From Ophioderma brevispina (taxonomy: Eukaryota; Echinodermata; Ophiuroidea; Amphilepidida; Ophiodermatidae): 64,000 nt of DNA. The DNA lies in NCBI GenBank assembly GCA_023653785.1, contig JAMKCH010035058.1, positions 1 to 64,000 on the forward strand, given 5' to 3'. Positions 47,496 to 59,963 of the stretch are shown here, in pieces (position 1 is the stretch's first letter; every line of letters starts with the position of its first letter). The position numbers and the translations under genes are program-made. The notes under the pieces were generated by a model. The model was given only the letters and a program-made list of their open reading frames with translations, was not told where the DNA came from and did not search any database.

Positions 47496-48313
47496 TTAAA
47501 GGTCCATGGACAAGACTGAGTAGAACATTTCTTAATTTCTTACATTTTCGTACCTCAACTATCCTGATCAATCGCAACACAATTAGTGTTTAAAAGTGAA
47601 CATGGGAAAGTGTTAAATTCATGTATAACTATACCCAACACTTACAGGGCCCTTCCTCCGTTTTTCCGCGAACGCGTACAAGTGCTGGAGTTGATTTGAC
47701 CCCGTTTAATAACGTCAGAGTAACAAGTTGTAACAAAGCTCATGCACACGTGGCTAACCGCACCGCCCTCACACTCCAGATATCTTTCCTTGTCGGTTTC
47801 TTGTCTGGGAACTTAAAAACATAAGCTATTCTGTTTCTAGTCTCCTTGTCCGTATACGGGTCGCCGCTGGTGCACCCGTCCACAATACAGCGCATTATTA
47901 TCGTAATTTTAAGGAAAATCAAAAATTTAAAAAAAGAAAAATTATGCATATGATACAACACGTAAACGACGCTATCTCGAGAATTACAACTGTACGAAAA
48001 CTGGGTCACGCGCACGTCCGGTCCACGATGACGATCATGAACGCGTATCGCGTACGCGTATTTGTTTACTCGGACTCACTTCTGGTCCCGCCTTGCCAGC
48101 GCAGATAATCACTTTCATTTTGGAATTTTTTTTCCTTTTATGAAATCTTTGTCCAAAACACATTGATATTATGTTCCAATTTTTATCAAATATTACGGTT
48201 TCTCATTTACTGCGTCAATTGTAGATATTTTACATTGATACCAATCCATACTATGAATGAACCATTTTTGGTGGTATTTATAATATGTTTAAAGCCTGTC
48301 CATGGACCTTTAA
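47496..48313 (-). mobile_element. TTAA-flanked element with THAP exon (Kolobok-type, deleted)
   Basis: The 810-bp body (47500-48309) starts AGGTCCATGGACA and ends with its exact inverse TGTCCATGGACCT; TTAA lies directly outside both ends (47496-47499 and 48310-48313). The minus strand carries a THAP N-terminal half (separate entry). TTAA target duplications together with a THAP DNA-binding domain are the known combination of the Kolobok superfamily; piggyBac uses TTAA without THAP, and P elements have THAP but 8-bp duplications. The element is too short for a full transposase, so it would be an internally deleted, nonautonomous copy. Caution: GTCCATGGAC is itself palindromic, so only the outer AG/CT and TTAA give true orientation. 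Confidence 0.55.
47740..47895 (-). CDS. N-terminal half of a THAP zinc-finger domain
   Basis: Starting at the ATG at 47895-47893, the frame reads MRCIVDGCTSGD, then AYVFKFPDKKPTRKDIW and SVRAVR, stopping after 51 residues. C3 and C8 give the C-x4-C pair, F27-K-F-P30 the conserved FP region and W40 the invariant tryptophan of THAP (C2CH) DNA-binding domains. The second metal pair (C-x2-H) and the closing AVPTIF-like box are not in this frame. Possible donors follow at AGT|GTGAGG, and further on at CCT|GTAAGT after a stop, so either the domain is completed by a later exon or the copy is broken. This ATG is chosen because THAP domains start at the protein's N-terminus. It lies within the TTAA-flanked element, which suggests a transposase rather than a host regulator. 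Confidence 0.5.
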   Translation of the reverse strand: MRCIVDGCTSGDPYTDKETRNRIAYVFKFPDKKPTRKDIWSVRAVRLATCA

Positions 48314-50054
48314 GGGGTGATCAAGATCGACGGATGTTTTTAGAGTCGATGGCTTATATCAAGGTCATTAAGGTGGGATTTCGCAAAAAATGTGAGCATG
48401 ACATCCCACGACTTTCTACAGTCCAAAATATTATGTTTGAACCAGTGCCTCATGATCTTGGAATGCCAGTAATTGCCAAAAAGTTCCAATCATATGGGAT
48501 TCTGAGACACAGGTCCTGTAGTTGGAAAAGGTGGCTCTGCAACCCCCCCCCCTTTTTTTTTTTGAAGAGGGTGAAATGGTTGCCCGAGAGTCAATCTGCA
48601 CATGGGAAAGTTTTTATTTTCGTAATGTTCGTCGGAATTCAATCTGGCCCCGGAGCCTTATTTTCATCCATCCATTTAGCAACTTTAAAACAGGAATTGG
48701 AGGATAGACATGGATGGAAGGCTCTTCATTAGAAACAATTATAAAGCTTGATTGCTAAAATTCCCCGCCTTGTCGCTAACTAATCACAAATCAAGTGGCT
48801 GCCATTTCTCAGGGCAGATAGCCCGTACGCTTTTAACGGCAGTTTCGTCGTGATACTCCAAAACTGGACGATTAAATGCACGATGATCTAACCAACCCCA
48901 TAGGCAACTTTTGTCCTCTTTCTGGTTTTTCCTTCCTTTCTGATGGCTTTGAACATGTTGCTTATCGGGCCTTCACTCAAGTTGCTCTAGCTAATACTTA
49001 ATTTCTCTGTTTCCTTCTCCCTCTCAAACGTTCTCTTATATTACTTGATCTCCAAGGGGCCACTAGTTGGTTTGTAGAAATAATAAAATGTATATGCCTG
49101 GTCCCTAAAAAAAATACCCTTCCTTAAATCCAGTCATCATTCCCGTGGAATCCTTTCATGAATAACACAGAGCTCAGTTTAGACCTGTTTTTTGTCCAAG
49201 CCATCGTTGGCTTTCTGGTATTTCATAGACTTGGTATTAATAAGCCTTGGTGAGGTCATGATGCCGATCCATTGAATGGCACATGGTCACTGACACTGGA
49301 AGTGAACTATCACTTTACAAAGTAAGTATTGAGTCCCCTTCTGGTTCGCTCGATGACTATTTGTTCAAGCATTTCGATTCATTTTTGTTTGTATACTTAT
49401 GCACACTGTACTAAATACATTTTTTTTAACATCACAACTTCCATTTTCCACCACCATCCCACCGCCCATCCCAAACGGCTTATTATCAGCTCGGAATTGA
49501 GAATTGGTGTCTTCTCCATGAAGAACCCCGCGGATGTTTTATTGACTCTGTACTGTGTCTGACGCCGGCCTTAATTTGGTCATGCTACTCTGTAGGCCAA
49601 CGCAAACTCACTTTGGTTTTCTACATAAATTTAACTTTGTGTCGACGAGCCACCTTTGAAACCAGATGGTATTTACTTACCTCTACGACCTAATAATATC
49701 TCCTCTACCATGTTTGTGTTATATCTTCATATAAGTAAAACCACACACATTCCAGTGAATTTCGCATCGTTGATGCATTTTGTCTAGCTTTTCCTTTCTC
49801 CAGATATCCTAATTGTTAACTTTAGATCTCACCTTCTACATCGCACTTCATTCACCAGAGCCTTCGCACCACATTTGACGACTTGTCTGCTCGGGACGCA
49901 GAGTCAATATAATATTGATTGGAACCCATGGATTTTATTTATTGTCCATTGTCTTTTGTTTCAACATCAAGTGGATGTAAATGCTTTTTAACGTACTTTT
50001 TATAGTGACACTTTTTAAAAACTTCATAAGAATTAACAGATCCAAACAATTCCT
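48314..50054. other. No gene seen
   Basis: The longest open frame of the window (48163-48732, 189 codons) begins inside the TTAA-flanked element, crosses its border and runs through a C9-T11 tract, so I treat it as chance. Nothing else here is recognisable. Confidence 0.5.
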
Positions 50055-50275
50055 TAATAGCTGGAAATTGAAATCCAAGTTGCTGGGATGTCCTCGATAA
50101 AGTACACCAAATCCTATAGAAGTGGCGATATATGTGATATGTATTTAATTATGTAATGTATACAATAGAATTACACCATAAGCGCATCATTTGCTTAGTT
50201 TGGCACAAGGGACAACATCAACCCACCTGATGATTTGGTGGATATGTGTAAGTAGATCGACATATTGACTGTATT
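50055..50275 (+). repeat. Dispersed repeat B, copy 1
   Basis: Matches 59185-59410 in the same orientation: GGATGTCCTCGATAA, CACCAAATC..AGAAGTGGCGATA, TGATATGTATTTA and TTTGGCACAAGGGACAACAT, then TGATGATTTGGTGG and AGATCGACAT. Diverged, noncoding, unknown class. Confidence 0.6.
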
Positions 50276-50572
50276 TTCACCTTGTAGTAGGGTAAAAAAA
50301 AGATGGAAAAGGTAATACCATAACGGGAAGTTCCATCCAGATACATCAGCTTCTAGATCACAAGTGAGAAGAATATGGCCGCCACTGCCACCAAAGCTGA
50401 GGCAAAGCACACTGCGCCCTCTATCCAGACAAAACCAGGGAGAAGAAGACATGCATGATTGCTCTATTAAATTTAAGTGTTATGGGCACATTTAACTGAT
50501 TTAACTCTAAATAAAAGCGTTGATACCTATTTATATAATTATGCTTTTTGTGCCCTAAAGTTTGGCATCAGT

Positions 50573-50612
50573 GGTATTATTATTATTATGATGATTATTA
50601 TTATTATTACTA
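50573..50612 (+). repeat. ATT microsatellite
   Basis: A run of TTATTATTATTATGATGATT-type trinucleotides. Confidence 0.8.
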
Positions 50613-51109
50613 TAGGTTTATATGTGGGTTAAAGAGAAATTGGCTATTGTTATCCACTAATTAAGACGTTAGGGCAAATTTTTCGTTTCACCCTAACGTT
50701 TTTCCCCCTAACCCAAGTATTACAGTTTATTCCGTTTGGATAACAAAGGATATGAATATTAATTTAAATAATAATGAGAACTCATAACCTAATGAATAAT
50801 TCAATTTTCCCCTTAACCCTATCGACACGGGCCAATTCTGTATACGTTATAACACATAAGTTAGTGGCTTTAGTGATTTCGTCACAAATACTTGCAGGTC
50901 ATTTCATTTGGAAAGCCATCTAAAAAGAATATCAGCAAAGACTTGGCTTGTTTGTATTAATTTAGATGCATTTTTCATGATTCTGAATAAGCACTGACAA
51001 ATTATTAATTTTGACCTTTTTGAAACAAAATTGGACAAATTTTGATCGTTCAGCGACTGGAGTCGCTTGCCGTATACAGTTTCATGGTAACTAATGCGCT
51101 TAGAGGGTA

Positions 51110-51320
51110 GATGTGGTCCAGTGGATAAAGCGCCCGACCCGCACCCCAAAGGTTGTGAGTTCGAGCCCCACTGAGGCCAATGTGTTTCGCCCTTGAGTAA
51201 GGAGCTTTACTTCAATTACTCCTCCCTACCCAGTGTATAAATGGGTACCGGCATTATTCAATGTTGGGAAGGTAACAGACTCGCTGTGGAGGAGGTGTAG
51301 CGATCCCCCTACAGCAACAT
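51110..51320 (+). mobile_element. tRNA-derived SINE, 3' truncated
   Basis: A box TGGTCCAGTGG (51114-51124) and a good B box AGTTCGAGCCC (51158-51168), better preserved than in the 46.8-kb copy. The body follows that copy closely. The sequence stops matching after CCCCCTACAGCAACATT, so the last ~60 bases of the tail are missing. Confidence 0.8.
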
Positions 51321-53149
51321 TGGTTGAACAGTGGTTGATTATTAACAGCTACAAACATGTTGCAGTGTTCATAATCAATCACTGAGTGTTAATAATTTAT
51401 CACTTGGACATGTAAACGTGTTTTAGTGTTAATCAAAGCTATTACTTCATATTGTTCTTTTTACTCTGGCACTCACATTCTTTCCTGTATTTTGACCAAA
51501 CTTGGTCTCATGCATCATTGACTAAGACAGTGTCAATTTTATGGTATTGACCCCTATGCGACCTTTAACCTAGTCAAAGAGGTCAAGTGATGTTTTGTTT
51601 TAACACGTTGAAGTGTTAAATAACTGTTAGCCATATCATTAACACTTCTATTTAGAGTGTAGTCGCTGGACATATGACTAATACAAATGGCATGTGAAGT
51701 CATTCTGCCTATGGCACGTATCGTTTAAAGAAAATTAGAATTTTTAGTTATATATATGTAAGGATTTAAGGGGGAGATTTAATTATAAAAAGTGTCCTTT
51801 TTGACCATTTTACGTAACATTTTGTGTTCTGGGGACGAGGTGTTTAGCGATCGGTCACTGGACGTTTTAGTTCCACTACAATTATCAAAATAATCTTTAA
51901 AAAAAGTATAAGTCAACATGAATGAAATAACATCGGTTTTGGTGCCCAATCTTTCGTTTTGATGCATCAATAAATATCACTTTTGTAAAAGTACGGAAAA
52001 TGATTGTATCTAAAAAATTGACGGATCCCTACTTTGATAAAATTTGTCATTTACTCATTGGCTGTACATTTGTTATTGGTTTTGTACAACAGTTAACCTC
52101 GTTTCGTATAAATATGTTTTAACCTTTGACAAACCATAAAGCTCATTTGAACTCGAAGTCAAATTAATATAAATAATTGCTTTCATTCGGTACATCCGGA
52201 CATGAATCCGTCATGTAGATGAAAAAAGAATATAAAATCACAAATTGTCATCTTTGATTTGGGAGAAATATAGTTCTACACTCTGGTTCTACATAATCAG
52301 TTAAGGAGTCAAATTTTGGATTTCAAACGAATGCGTGAGATACTATGTTTCCCAAAGTAAATGCTCTTATAAACACACCCCCCAGAAAATTATTTATGTT
52401 GTTATTTTGCCTAGGTCTAAATGTCAATATTGCTTGATAGGCGCTATGGTCATTGTTATGATGTCCCATGGACGTCAAAGGTCAGAAATGCCCTTTAAAC
52501 ACAAATGAGCCTTGTGCACAAGTGATCTGAATTTTATAATATAACACAGATTTAATGATTTCAATCAGATTGGTTCAAGAATGTGGTATGTCCAAAACAA
52601 TATTACATTTATTGCACTTAAAGTGTGTAGTTATATTATACTTATTAGTGTCCACAAATGTCCAGAGTTAAAAGAAACGTTGCAGTTCAACGAAGATATG
52701 TCCTCACAGCGAAGTTTCCAAAATGACAGTATGCAATAATATTTCAAGGGTAACAAAATCCATGGGAATCTTCTAAGTCTTGAAGGTAATTTTGTCCAGC
52801 AGTTCAAGACGACGGGGATTTTCCTCAACGACACTAATATTCTGCAATACAATCCAGGCATTCTACCACCATCATAGTATGCCGCTAATGCCCTCATTTA
52901 GGAACACAAACTGGAATCCCTTTTTGATTCCAAAGCTGAAGCTCGTTTAGCTTAAAAGACGACAGCAGACAGTTCAGCTATCAAACTTCGGTGGCAATCA
53001 ACATAATACATCCTAGCACTATGCATGCACAAAATCTACCATTATTGTAGATCTATAAACTAGATGTAATTATTACTGTATAGTTCCTGGTTACTACTGC
53101 TGGCCCTGACTCTTTCCAGTGAGCACTATATATCTCACAACTAGATTAC
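51321..53149. other. No gene seen
   Basis: A diverged relative of the 44.3-45.4 kb repeat lies at about 52180-52310. Otherwise I see nothing coding. Confidence 0.4.
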
Positions 53150-53450
53150 AGCATCATCATGCATAGACATCATTTTGCACCGTCCAAGTGGATTTCACAT
53201 AAACTACATCATCTGCATTGCACCATCTTACATAAATAACATCATGGGAAACCCCAAATCTTGCAATATGTTTTGATCTCAATGCATTTTCTAAATTTCC
53301 ATTTTTTCTCTTTCTAGTTGTAAACAACAGGTTTGATCTCAATATAGCACTAGGGGAATTCCATGCTCTCTCTTTTTACTCATAAACAAAGTACCCGAGA
53401 AATCTTTTCTCAAATTAAATTGTGAAATAATATTTTTAATCACAACATTG
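53150..53450 (+). repeat. Dispersed repeat A, copy 2
   Basis: Matches 150-470: CCAAGTGGATTTCACATAAA, TACATCATC, ATGTTTTGATCT, TAGGGGAATTCCAT, AAACAAAGTA and GAGAAATCTTTTCTCAAATT, then AAATAATATTTTTAA. Confidence 0.6.
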
Positions 53451-55309
53451 AGGCAAATATAACAACATTCTATCTGCAATCTTTGCGGAGGTAGGTATAG
53501 ATATTAAAAAAAACAGAGAAATTATGTGGTCTAGTGCTTGAATACTCTGGTATTCACTGGAAATAAACCATTGCTGCATTGGTGTCCGATGAATGAGAAA
53601 TTTAATGAGAAAAGTACTAGAAACCGGAAACAAAGTACGTGTACTTTCGTCATCATTATATGTAAATTATAATATGAGTACCAAATGACTAACTAATTCC
53701 ACCGGTATGTTGATAGGAAATTCTTTTGCGCAGTTTTCTCAAATTCTGTACGTAACGATGAATATTATGTACAGCCTGTAAATGATTAAAGCAATAATAG
53801 CACATTTTTGAAGAGCGCCCCAATTTTCCAAAAAAATAAGATTTTTACACGGTTGCATTGGTAACTGGAGAGTAAACCATGCCTGTGAATGCTTAAGTTC
53901 GAAAATGTCTGCGTTGCAAACGAAGGAATTTTGTAATTATATAAAATAATTAATATTGGAGATCTCCGATAATAATTCAACGGCTGTTTGAAACGAACCT
54001 CCAATATGAAATAGCCGGAAAGACGCGCCCTGTACGTGTTACGCTCATTCTATTTGTTGTTTTTATTAGTTCAGCAGTCAAGTTAGAAGTATTTTCTTGA
54101 GGTGGCATATTTCATCATGGGAGGACAAAATGTAGCCCATTTCAAGCTCTTGCCGTTAAGTACAATCTGGGATCCCAATTTCCATAACAAAATCGCTGAT
54201 TTATGATAAATACGCATTTTTTGAGCATTCTCGTCGCCGGTATAGTTTCATAGACAAATACCAACTAACGGTGCCAAAAAACTCAGTTTTGAATTTGAGG
54301 CGCTCTTCAAAAAATGTTGCTGTGATTGCTCTAAAGGAATCAGTCATCCATACTTTTCTGCAATATGTAGCGAGTTCATATAGGTTATACACTCATAGAA
54401 TCCCTAGGGACCTTTTATTTGGTACGAAATAACTTAAAATGAAAACAATTGGTGATTTGTATGATGCTCATTTACAAAATTAGGAATGTTTGTACAAAAC
54501 AGTTATAAAACTGGAATCCAGATGGGATCTTTGGATATTAAAGCTTTTACACCAGTGCCAAAATTCATAATTTTCACACTAGGCAAACTAGGAAAATCTA
54601 AATTAGTGCAGGGTGGCACTATGACATCACAGTCCGTATGTGACCAATCAGCTCGCTTGAAGGAAGTCAAAATGATGTCATTGCACGTACGCACGATTAG
54701 GTATGAACCTCTCCTATGTAGTGTGCAAATGGACTAGGCAATAAAATCAATGTTGGAATGCCTGATACTCATAGCACTTCAATTATAATGGGGATTATGC
54801 TGGATTCCGTATAGGCATCCTTGGGTTCTTTCATCCAGGTCTCATACACCAAGGAGACTTCGGTGGCTCAATGATGATTATGGTAGTATATGTCCACCCT
54901 AGGTCCCAATTGCACAAAAAGCATGCGAGGCTAGAGGGACAATGCGTTAATAAAGGCTATGCATGTCAGTACAGTTGCATACGACTACTAATATCCGTTG
55001 AAGACTTTAATTTCAAAAGATCAACATCGTATGCTACAAACATACTTTACATATCTAGCCAAATAAAGGTCATACTTTGAACAGTATGTAACACTTGGTC
55101 TCTCGTTGAATTAATTGAACCCCTATGTAGGAACGAGCGCCATTTTGTATGAGGACAAGCATGAGTGAAGTGGATAACAAGGTGTCCAAGCTTTGTCTAA
55201 AACGTTCTCCAGAATGCAAGAGGATACACAGAATCTCTTGCAAATATCTGAGCTATTCAGGTGAAGATGTGTTTATTTTACGCATGCTTGAATAAAGGCA
55301 AACCGAGCA
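53451..55309. other. No gene seen
   Basis: Short open frames at 53786-54004, 54201-54392 and 54486-54737 show no recognisable domain. Confidence 0.4.
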
Positions 55310-55324
55310 TGCCTGAAAACAGAT

Positions 55325-55500
55325 ACATGAGTGAGTGAGTGCGTGAGTGAGTGAGTGAGTGAGGAGTGAGTGAGTGAGTGAGGATGTGAGTGAGTAAGTG
55401 AGTGAGTGAGTGCGTGAGTTGAGTGAGTGAGTGAGTGAGATGGATAGAGAGATAGAATGTGAGAGAGAGAGAGAGAGAGACAGAGAGTGAGAGAGAGAGG
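55325..55500 (+). repeat. GTGA/GA microsatellite
   Basis: About 115 bases of GAGTGAGTGAGTGAGTGAG with occasional GCGTGAG variants, then AGAGAGAGAGAGAG. The LTHSLTHS-like minus-strand reading is simply the translated microsatellite. Confidence 0.9.
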
Positions 55501-56460
55501 AAAAATGGTGGGCGAGAGAATTAAAGAACTTTTCCCAGTCACATTATGCCATCACCAATCAGCAAGTAGCCCATGCGACATACAATAATGATAATGCAAA
55601 CACCTTATATAATTAAATTATAAACTAGGGCGACGGCAAAAGCAGTCCAAGTACGCCATCTGATTTTCAAGTATTACAAATACAGTTGACTCGGTGCTTG
55701 GTTACAGCTCATAAGAAAAATACAATAATAAATGAATTGAATGCTTGCAGATGATTTATTCACGCAAAAACCCTGAGAAATATCAGAGGTCTAAAAAGTT
55801 ATCTAGCGAAATGGGCTTGGATTTCATACTTAATATCTCAGACAGAAAATATCGTCATGTCTAAAGTGACTTGAGAACTAAATAAATGGAAATTTCGCGA
55901 CTCACTTCCACAATAGAAGCTGACAAGCGAAAGGACTAAAAGAGATCTGTGATAAAATTCCGACAATTTAAGGGTACTTAAGTCTAACCATAATGGGGAC
56001 CACTCTGCTGTGATATGCCGTGCTGATAGAAATTCCAACACTGTTGGTGAATGACTTGGCAAACTACGTTTCATACCCTCATCAATACCGCCTTTCATTC
56101 AGTATTTCTGATTGGCTTATTACATCATAATTATGTTCCAGTTCAATCAACCTTCTAAATATCAACGGGGGATTTGCGATATCACTCTTACCATCTCCCC
56201 CTTACCATGCTGCTGATGACTTATAAAAGAAAAATGCATAAATCACTTTTCCATTCTGAAAAAAAACTAAATAAAGACAATTTCATCGGACTGGAGTAGA
56301 AAATTTGTTAACGTTGTTTACATATTTAATTCAGGTTGCTCCACCCGGTTACAGAATGAAGTGTTTTCTTTATATTTTATATAAAGGTGATGCAACATCC
56401 CTTTCAAGACTTTCATTGGAATCGGACTTACTATTTTAACGTGAGCGGTAATTAGGATTT

Positions 56461-56688
56461 TCAACACGTCACCGTATCTCTATGTACAGGAGCGTACGTT
56501 GTTGACTCGTTATCAACCCACAGTTTGATATGGCAAATTAAGCTCGTTCCGCCCGCTGGCGCAGTGGGTTTCACGGAAGTGCGTTTACGCTGTACGCTTA
56601 AGTCGACGCTCTGTTCGTCACGTTTGGATCTCTGAGTACGCGCTAGGGACACCATGTGCAAAACTGCAACGCAACAACCTTGCCACAA
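56461..56688 (-). other. CpG-containing open stretch, unrecognised
   Basis: A 75-codon minus-strand frame, more GC- and CpG-rich than its surroundings, reads ...SVQRKRTSVKPTAPAGGTS and LICHIKLWVDNE before a stop. It could be a 5' exon or a repeat scrap. I recognise no domain. Confidence 0.2.
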
Positions 56689-57354
56689 CTATCGCTTTCT
56701 TTAGATTTTTCTAAATATTTTAACGAGTAAAATTTCCGTGAACTGGGACATTTTTGTATGTAGTGAGAATAATTACGTTCCTCTATACACGATAAATAAG
56801 TTTTCAAGAAACCGCCCCTCGCGGATAAAAATACCGGACGCATGATGCTCGTGTTTGATTTGTGGATGCACCACTCTGTAACATGTTTTTGAATGCCTAA
56901 AAATAACCAGTTTTACTGGTACAATGATATCCATTAAGCGTAACAATTTATTTCCGCTTGTAACTCTGAATCGGGAAAGGTTCAGCCAAGATATTTTGAA
57001 GATTAAAATTAGAAAAATGTAAGCTTTCTAATGATCGAAATCTCAGTTTGGTACCTGAGTGGGCGGTTCAAGGATCAGAGGAGGAAGTAACACTCTACAT
57101 GAATAAATTACTGGCCTTTTACTGCTATTTATTTTTTTCAACCAATTTGTTACTGCTTTGATTTTTTTCATATAAAACGGTATGCCTTAGGTATTTGATA
57201 TGACTTTGGCATCCTGGTACTATGGATATACAATACGGTATGGTTCATTACGTTAGCAAATATCAATATTTGGCTAGTATTTATACGTGTTCTGCCCTGA
57301 TTGGGCCTTCCCCAAAACAGAAACTTGGAAAGCAATTTGAAATTAATGTTATGA

Positions 57355-57470
57355 CGTATTCTCCCTTCTATCTTTTATAGCAAACAAAGTATTTTCCTGT
57401 GAGAAATCTCTTCACAATAAATTGAGAAAATAATATTTTTAAAAGTTTAATCAGAAAAAAATGGAGCAAT
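57355..57470 (+). repeat. Dispersed repeat A, copy 3 (3' part)
   Basis: ATTCTCCCTTCTATCTTTTA, TAGCAAACAAAGTATTTTCC, TGTGAGAAATCTCTTCACAA and AAATAATATTTTTAAAAGTT, then a GAAAAAAATGGAG end as in copy 1. Confidence 0.6.
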
Positions 57471-57822
57471 TAACGCTGAAAAATATGTTACATCAATACC
57501 ATAGACTGTTTTTTTCAATTGAAATATCCAATGTTAGGTTTCCCCAACAACAAAAAATGTAATTAAAAGAACAATAAAGTGCTAAAAAACTCACAATTAC
57601 AAGGCACTTTGTTTAGGGTCTTTTGGCTTAAAAAGCTATTTTTTCCATTGCGCTGGGGTTTTAGATATTACAAAAAGGTGCCACGCCAATGTTACTTCTT
57701 TTCTGTTTTCAAGGCAATAAAACAAACTTCGCATGGGCAATAAAAACACACTATAGTCCATATAGTTCCTTACATATCTTTTGTATAGTATGGGTGCAAT
57801 TGGTCCAATTGTTGACACAAGT

Positions 57823-57985
57823 TCGGTGTGTGTGTCTGTCTGGTGTGTGTGTGTGTATTGTGTATGGTGTGTGTATAATGTGTGTGTTGTGAGTTTAGGT
57901 GCGCTCGCGCGCGCCCGCGAGCGCGCGGTGGTGTGGTGTGTGGGCGTTGCGTGTGCGTGTGCGTGCATGTGCGCGCGAGCATGTG
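57823..57985 (+). repeat. GT/GC microsatellite
   Basis: GTGTGTGTCTGTCTGGTGTG, GTGTGTATTGTG and a GCGCGC-containing middle. Frames on both strands stay open only through this composition. Confidence 0.85.
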
Positions 57986-57989
57986 TGCC

Positions 57990-59184
57990 TCCAGTAAGGA
58001 AACTAAGATTTTACCAATCACAAAAAACCAGCCTCTCAATTGATTAATAATAAATCATCCCATATTCCGTCAATCTTTCAATCGATCAATCAATGATAAA
58101 GGGAGACTCGGGGCTAGACAATTGACTAAGTAATCGGGCCGTTTATTCATTCGGTCAGGGGCCGCTTTGTGTACACAGAATGAAAGGTTATTAAGGACTG
58201 TCATTATGGTGTATCATGCGACCATGCTCTCCGAACCCCTTCCCTACCGCCTAGCTCATCTCCCAAAATGTTATTTTATGAATCCTTACCACCCCCCCTC
58301 CACATACATCACCCGACCACTTCCTCCACAATACACCCATACTCGGACCGCTCCCATTCTTCTCGCCCTCCTCCCCTTACCATCACACTCCCCCCCCTTT
58401 CGAGACATTTGGGTTGTAATTGGAGTTTAATTGGTACAAGAAAGACAGTGGCCTACAATTATCCTGCGCATTACACTAACAAAACATAAAAAAGCATGGA
58501 TTGATCCCTGTTTAATTCACTTAAGCTTAAGAGGACCTCTTTTAATTTTATTGATTTACTTTGTTCTTGTAAGCACAAAATAAGCATCTCCAATCGACTA
58601 CAACTTATGCTAAAATCATACACGATTCGTAAAGACGTTGAGGCTGTGTCGTGTACCGAGGGAGGGGGTACTCATCTATGAAATGCGATATGGAGTAAAG
58701 CTGGCTCTTCCAAATTCAGGAGCATTCAGTGTCGGAGGACTCCAAAAAATAGGGGTGAGAGCAGCCAAATTGCCCCAAATAAGGATTTTTCAAGTGACAA
58801 AATTGCATACTGTTACAAAAAAAATGGGGTTTTTGGGCGAAATTAAAAGAGGGGGGGACTTTTGGTGACAACTATGCAAACAAAGAGGGTCCTAACTACC
58901 TTACATATATGCGTCAATTAAAAAATGGGATCCTCCCCCCCCCCCCCCCAGGTCGTGTACGAAGTCACCAAATAAAACTCACTTTCCTGGATTTGCCTCT
59001 TGTCTGTGCCACCCAATGACATCTGGAACCATCTGAGACGATATCCATTATGATCGGTGGTGACGATTGATTATATCGGATTGCCTTTTTTGTTAAAACA
59101 TTTGAAAAATCATGTCTTACAGTCACCTGTCGTATCGTTGCCACTACTTAAGAATGCACAGATCAACTGATTCAAGCAATACTT
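57990..59184. other. No gene seen; C- and G-rich patches
   Basis: C-rich tract at 58290-58400 (CCCCCC with CAC and CTC repeats) and a C run at 58936-58949. A 76-codon frame at 58638-58868 has no recognisable domain. Confidence 0.4.
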
Positions 59185-59410
59185 ATAGTTTGAAACTTAA
59201 AACGGAAACTTAGTGGGATTTCTCGATAATTGCACCAACCTTCAGAAGTGACGATAATCTGATATGTATTTATACACGATGTATAAAAAGAATTAAAAGC
59301 GCATTCTTTGCTTGGTTTGGCACAAGGGACAACATCTGCCCCGACACATCGGCTGATGATTCAGTGGCACATGTAGGTCTCTTTAATTCCGGGTAACTAG
59401 ATCGACATTG
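59185..59410 (+). repeat. Dispersed repeat B, copy 2
   Basis: Diverged match to 50055-50275: GGATTTCTCGATAA, GCACCAACC..AGAAGTGACGATA, TGATATGTATTTA, TTTGGCACAAGGGACAACAT, GATGATTCAGTGG and AGATCGACATTGA. It contains an extra ~30 bases (CCCGACACATCGGC and GTCTCTTTAATTCC). Confidence 0.6.
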
Positions 59411-59939
59411 ACCGTATTTTTATCGTTTGTGTGGTATGATGTGGGTCCCAATAAAATTGTCGAGACGTAGTCATCGACACATATTTACATCTTCCATTCC
59501 GATTTCTCTGACGCATTTGAACATTTCTTATAGGGAGCTGTTTCAGGGTGGACTACCGACTTGAGTAGCATCTTGAGACAAACCTTATGTTTTTCAATTA
59601 TTTTTTACAGGTATGTCTATCAATTCTCGAGAATTTGCTTGACACCACCACCTACATATTCACAAACATTCTCTCATCTCTCTCTTTCATAAGTCACATC
59701 CACACCTGCAAAACAACAGCAGAAGTGAATGGCCATGTCAAGTTACAGTTCTGCTTCTGGATCCAGTGATCTCTGGTTAAGGTATTCACTTTTCATTTTT
59801 TTTTGTTATTTTTCCCACACTCATTTGTACGTATTTGTTTTCTTTAGGGCTTGATTCTCATGCAGATGCTTAATCCTCCATGCCATAAATTCATATAGGC
59901 CCTCGTTTTGTCAGCATTGCTATACTCCCTCTAAGGTTA

Positions 59940-59963
59940 AAAAAAAAAAAAAAAAAAAAAAAA
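59940..59963 (+). repeat. Poly-A tract
   Basis: About 24 A residues; could be the 3' tail of an unrecognised retroposon. Confidence 0.7.

Noticed and set aside
48163..48732. Longest open reading frame in the window (189 codons)
   Set aside because: It starts inside the TTAA-flanked element, crosses its border, runs through a C9-T11 homopolymer and shows no domain. Best explained as chance.
55273..55542. Ser/Thr/His-rich repeat protein on the minus strand
   Set aside because: It is only the GTGA/GA microsatellite read in one frame.
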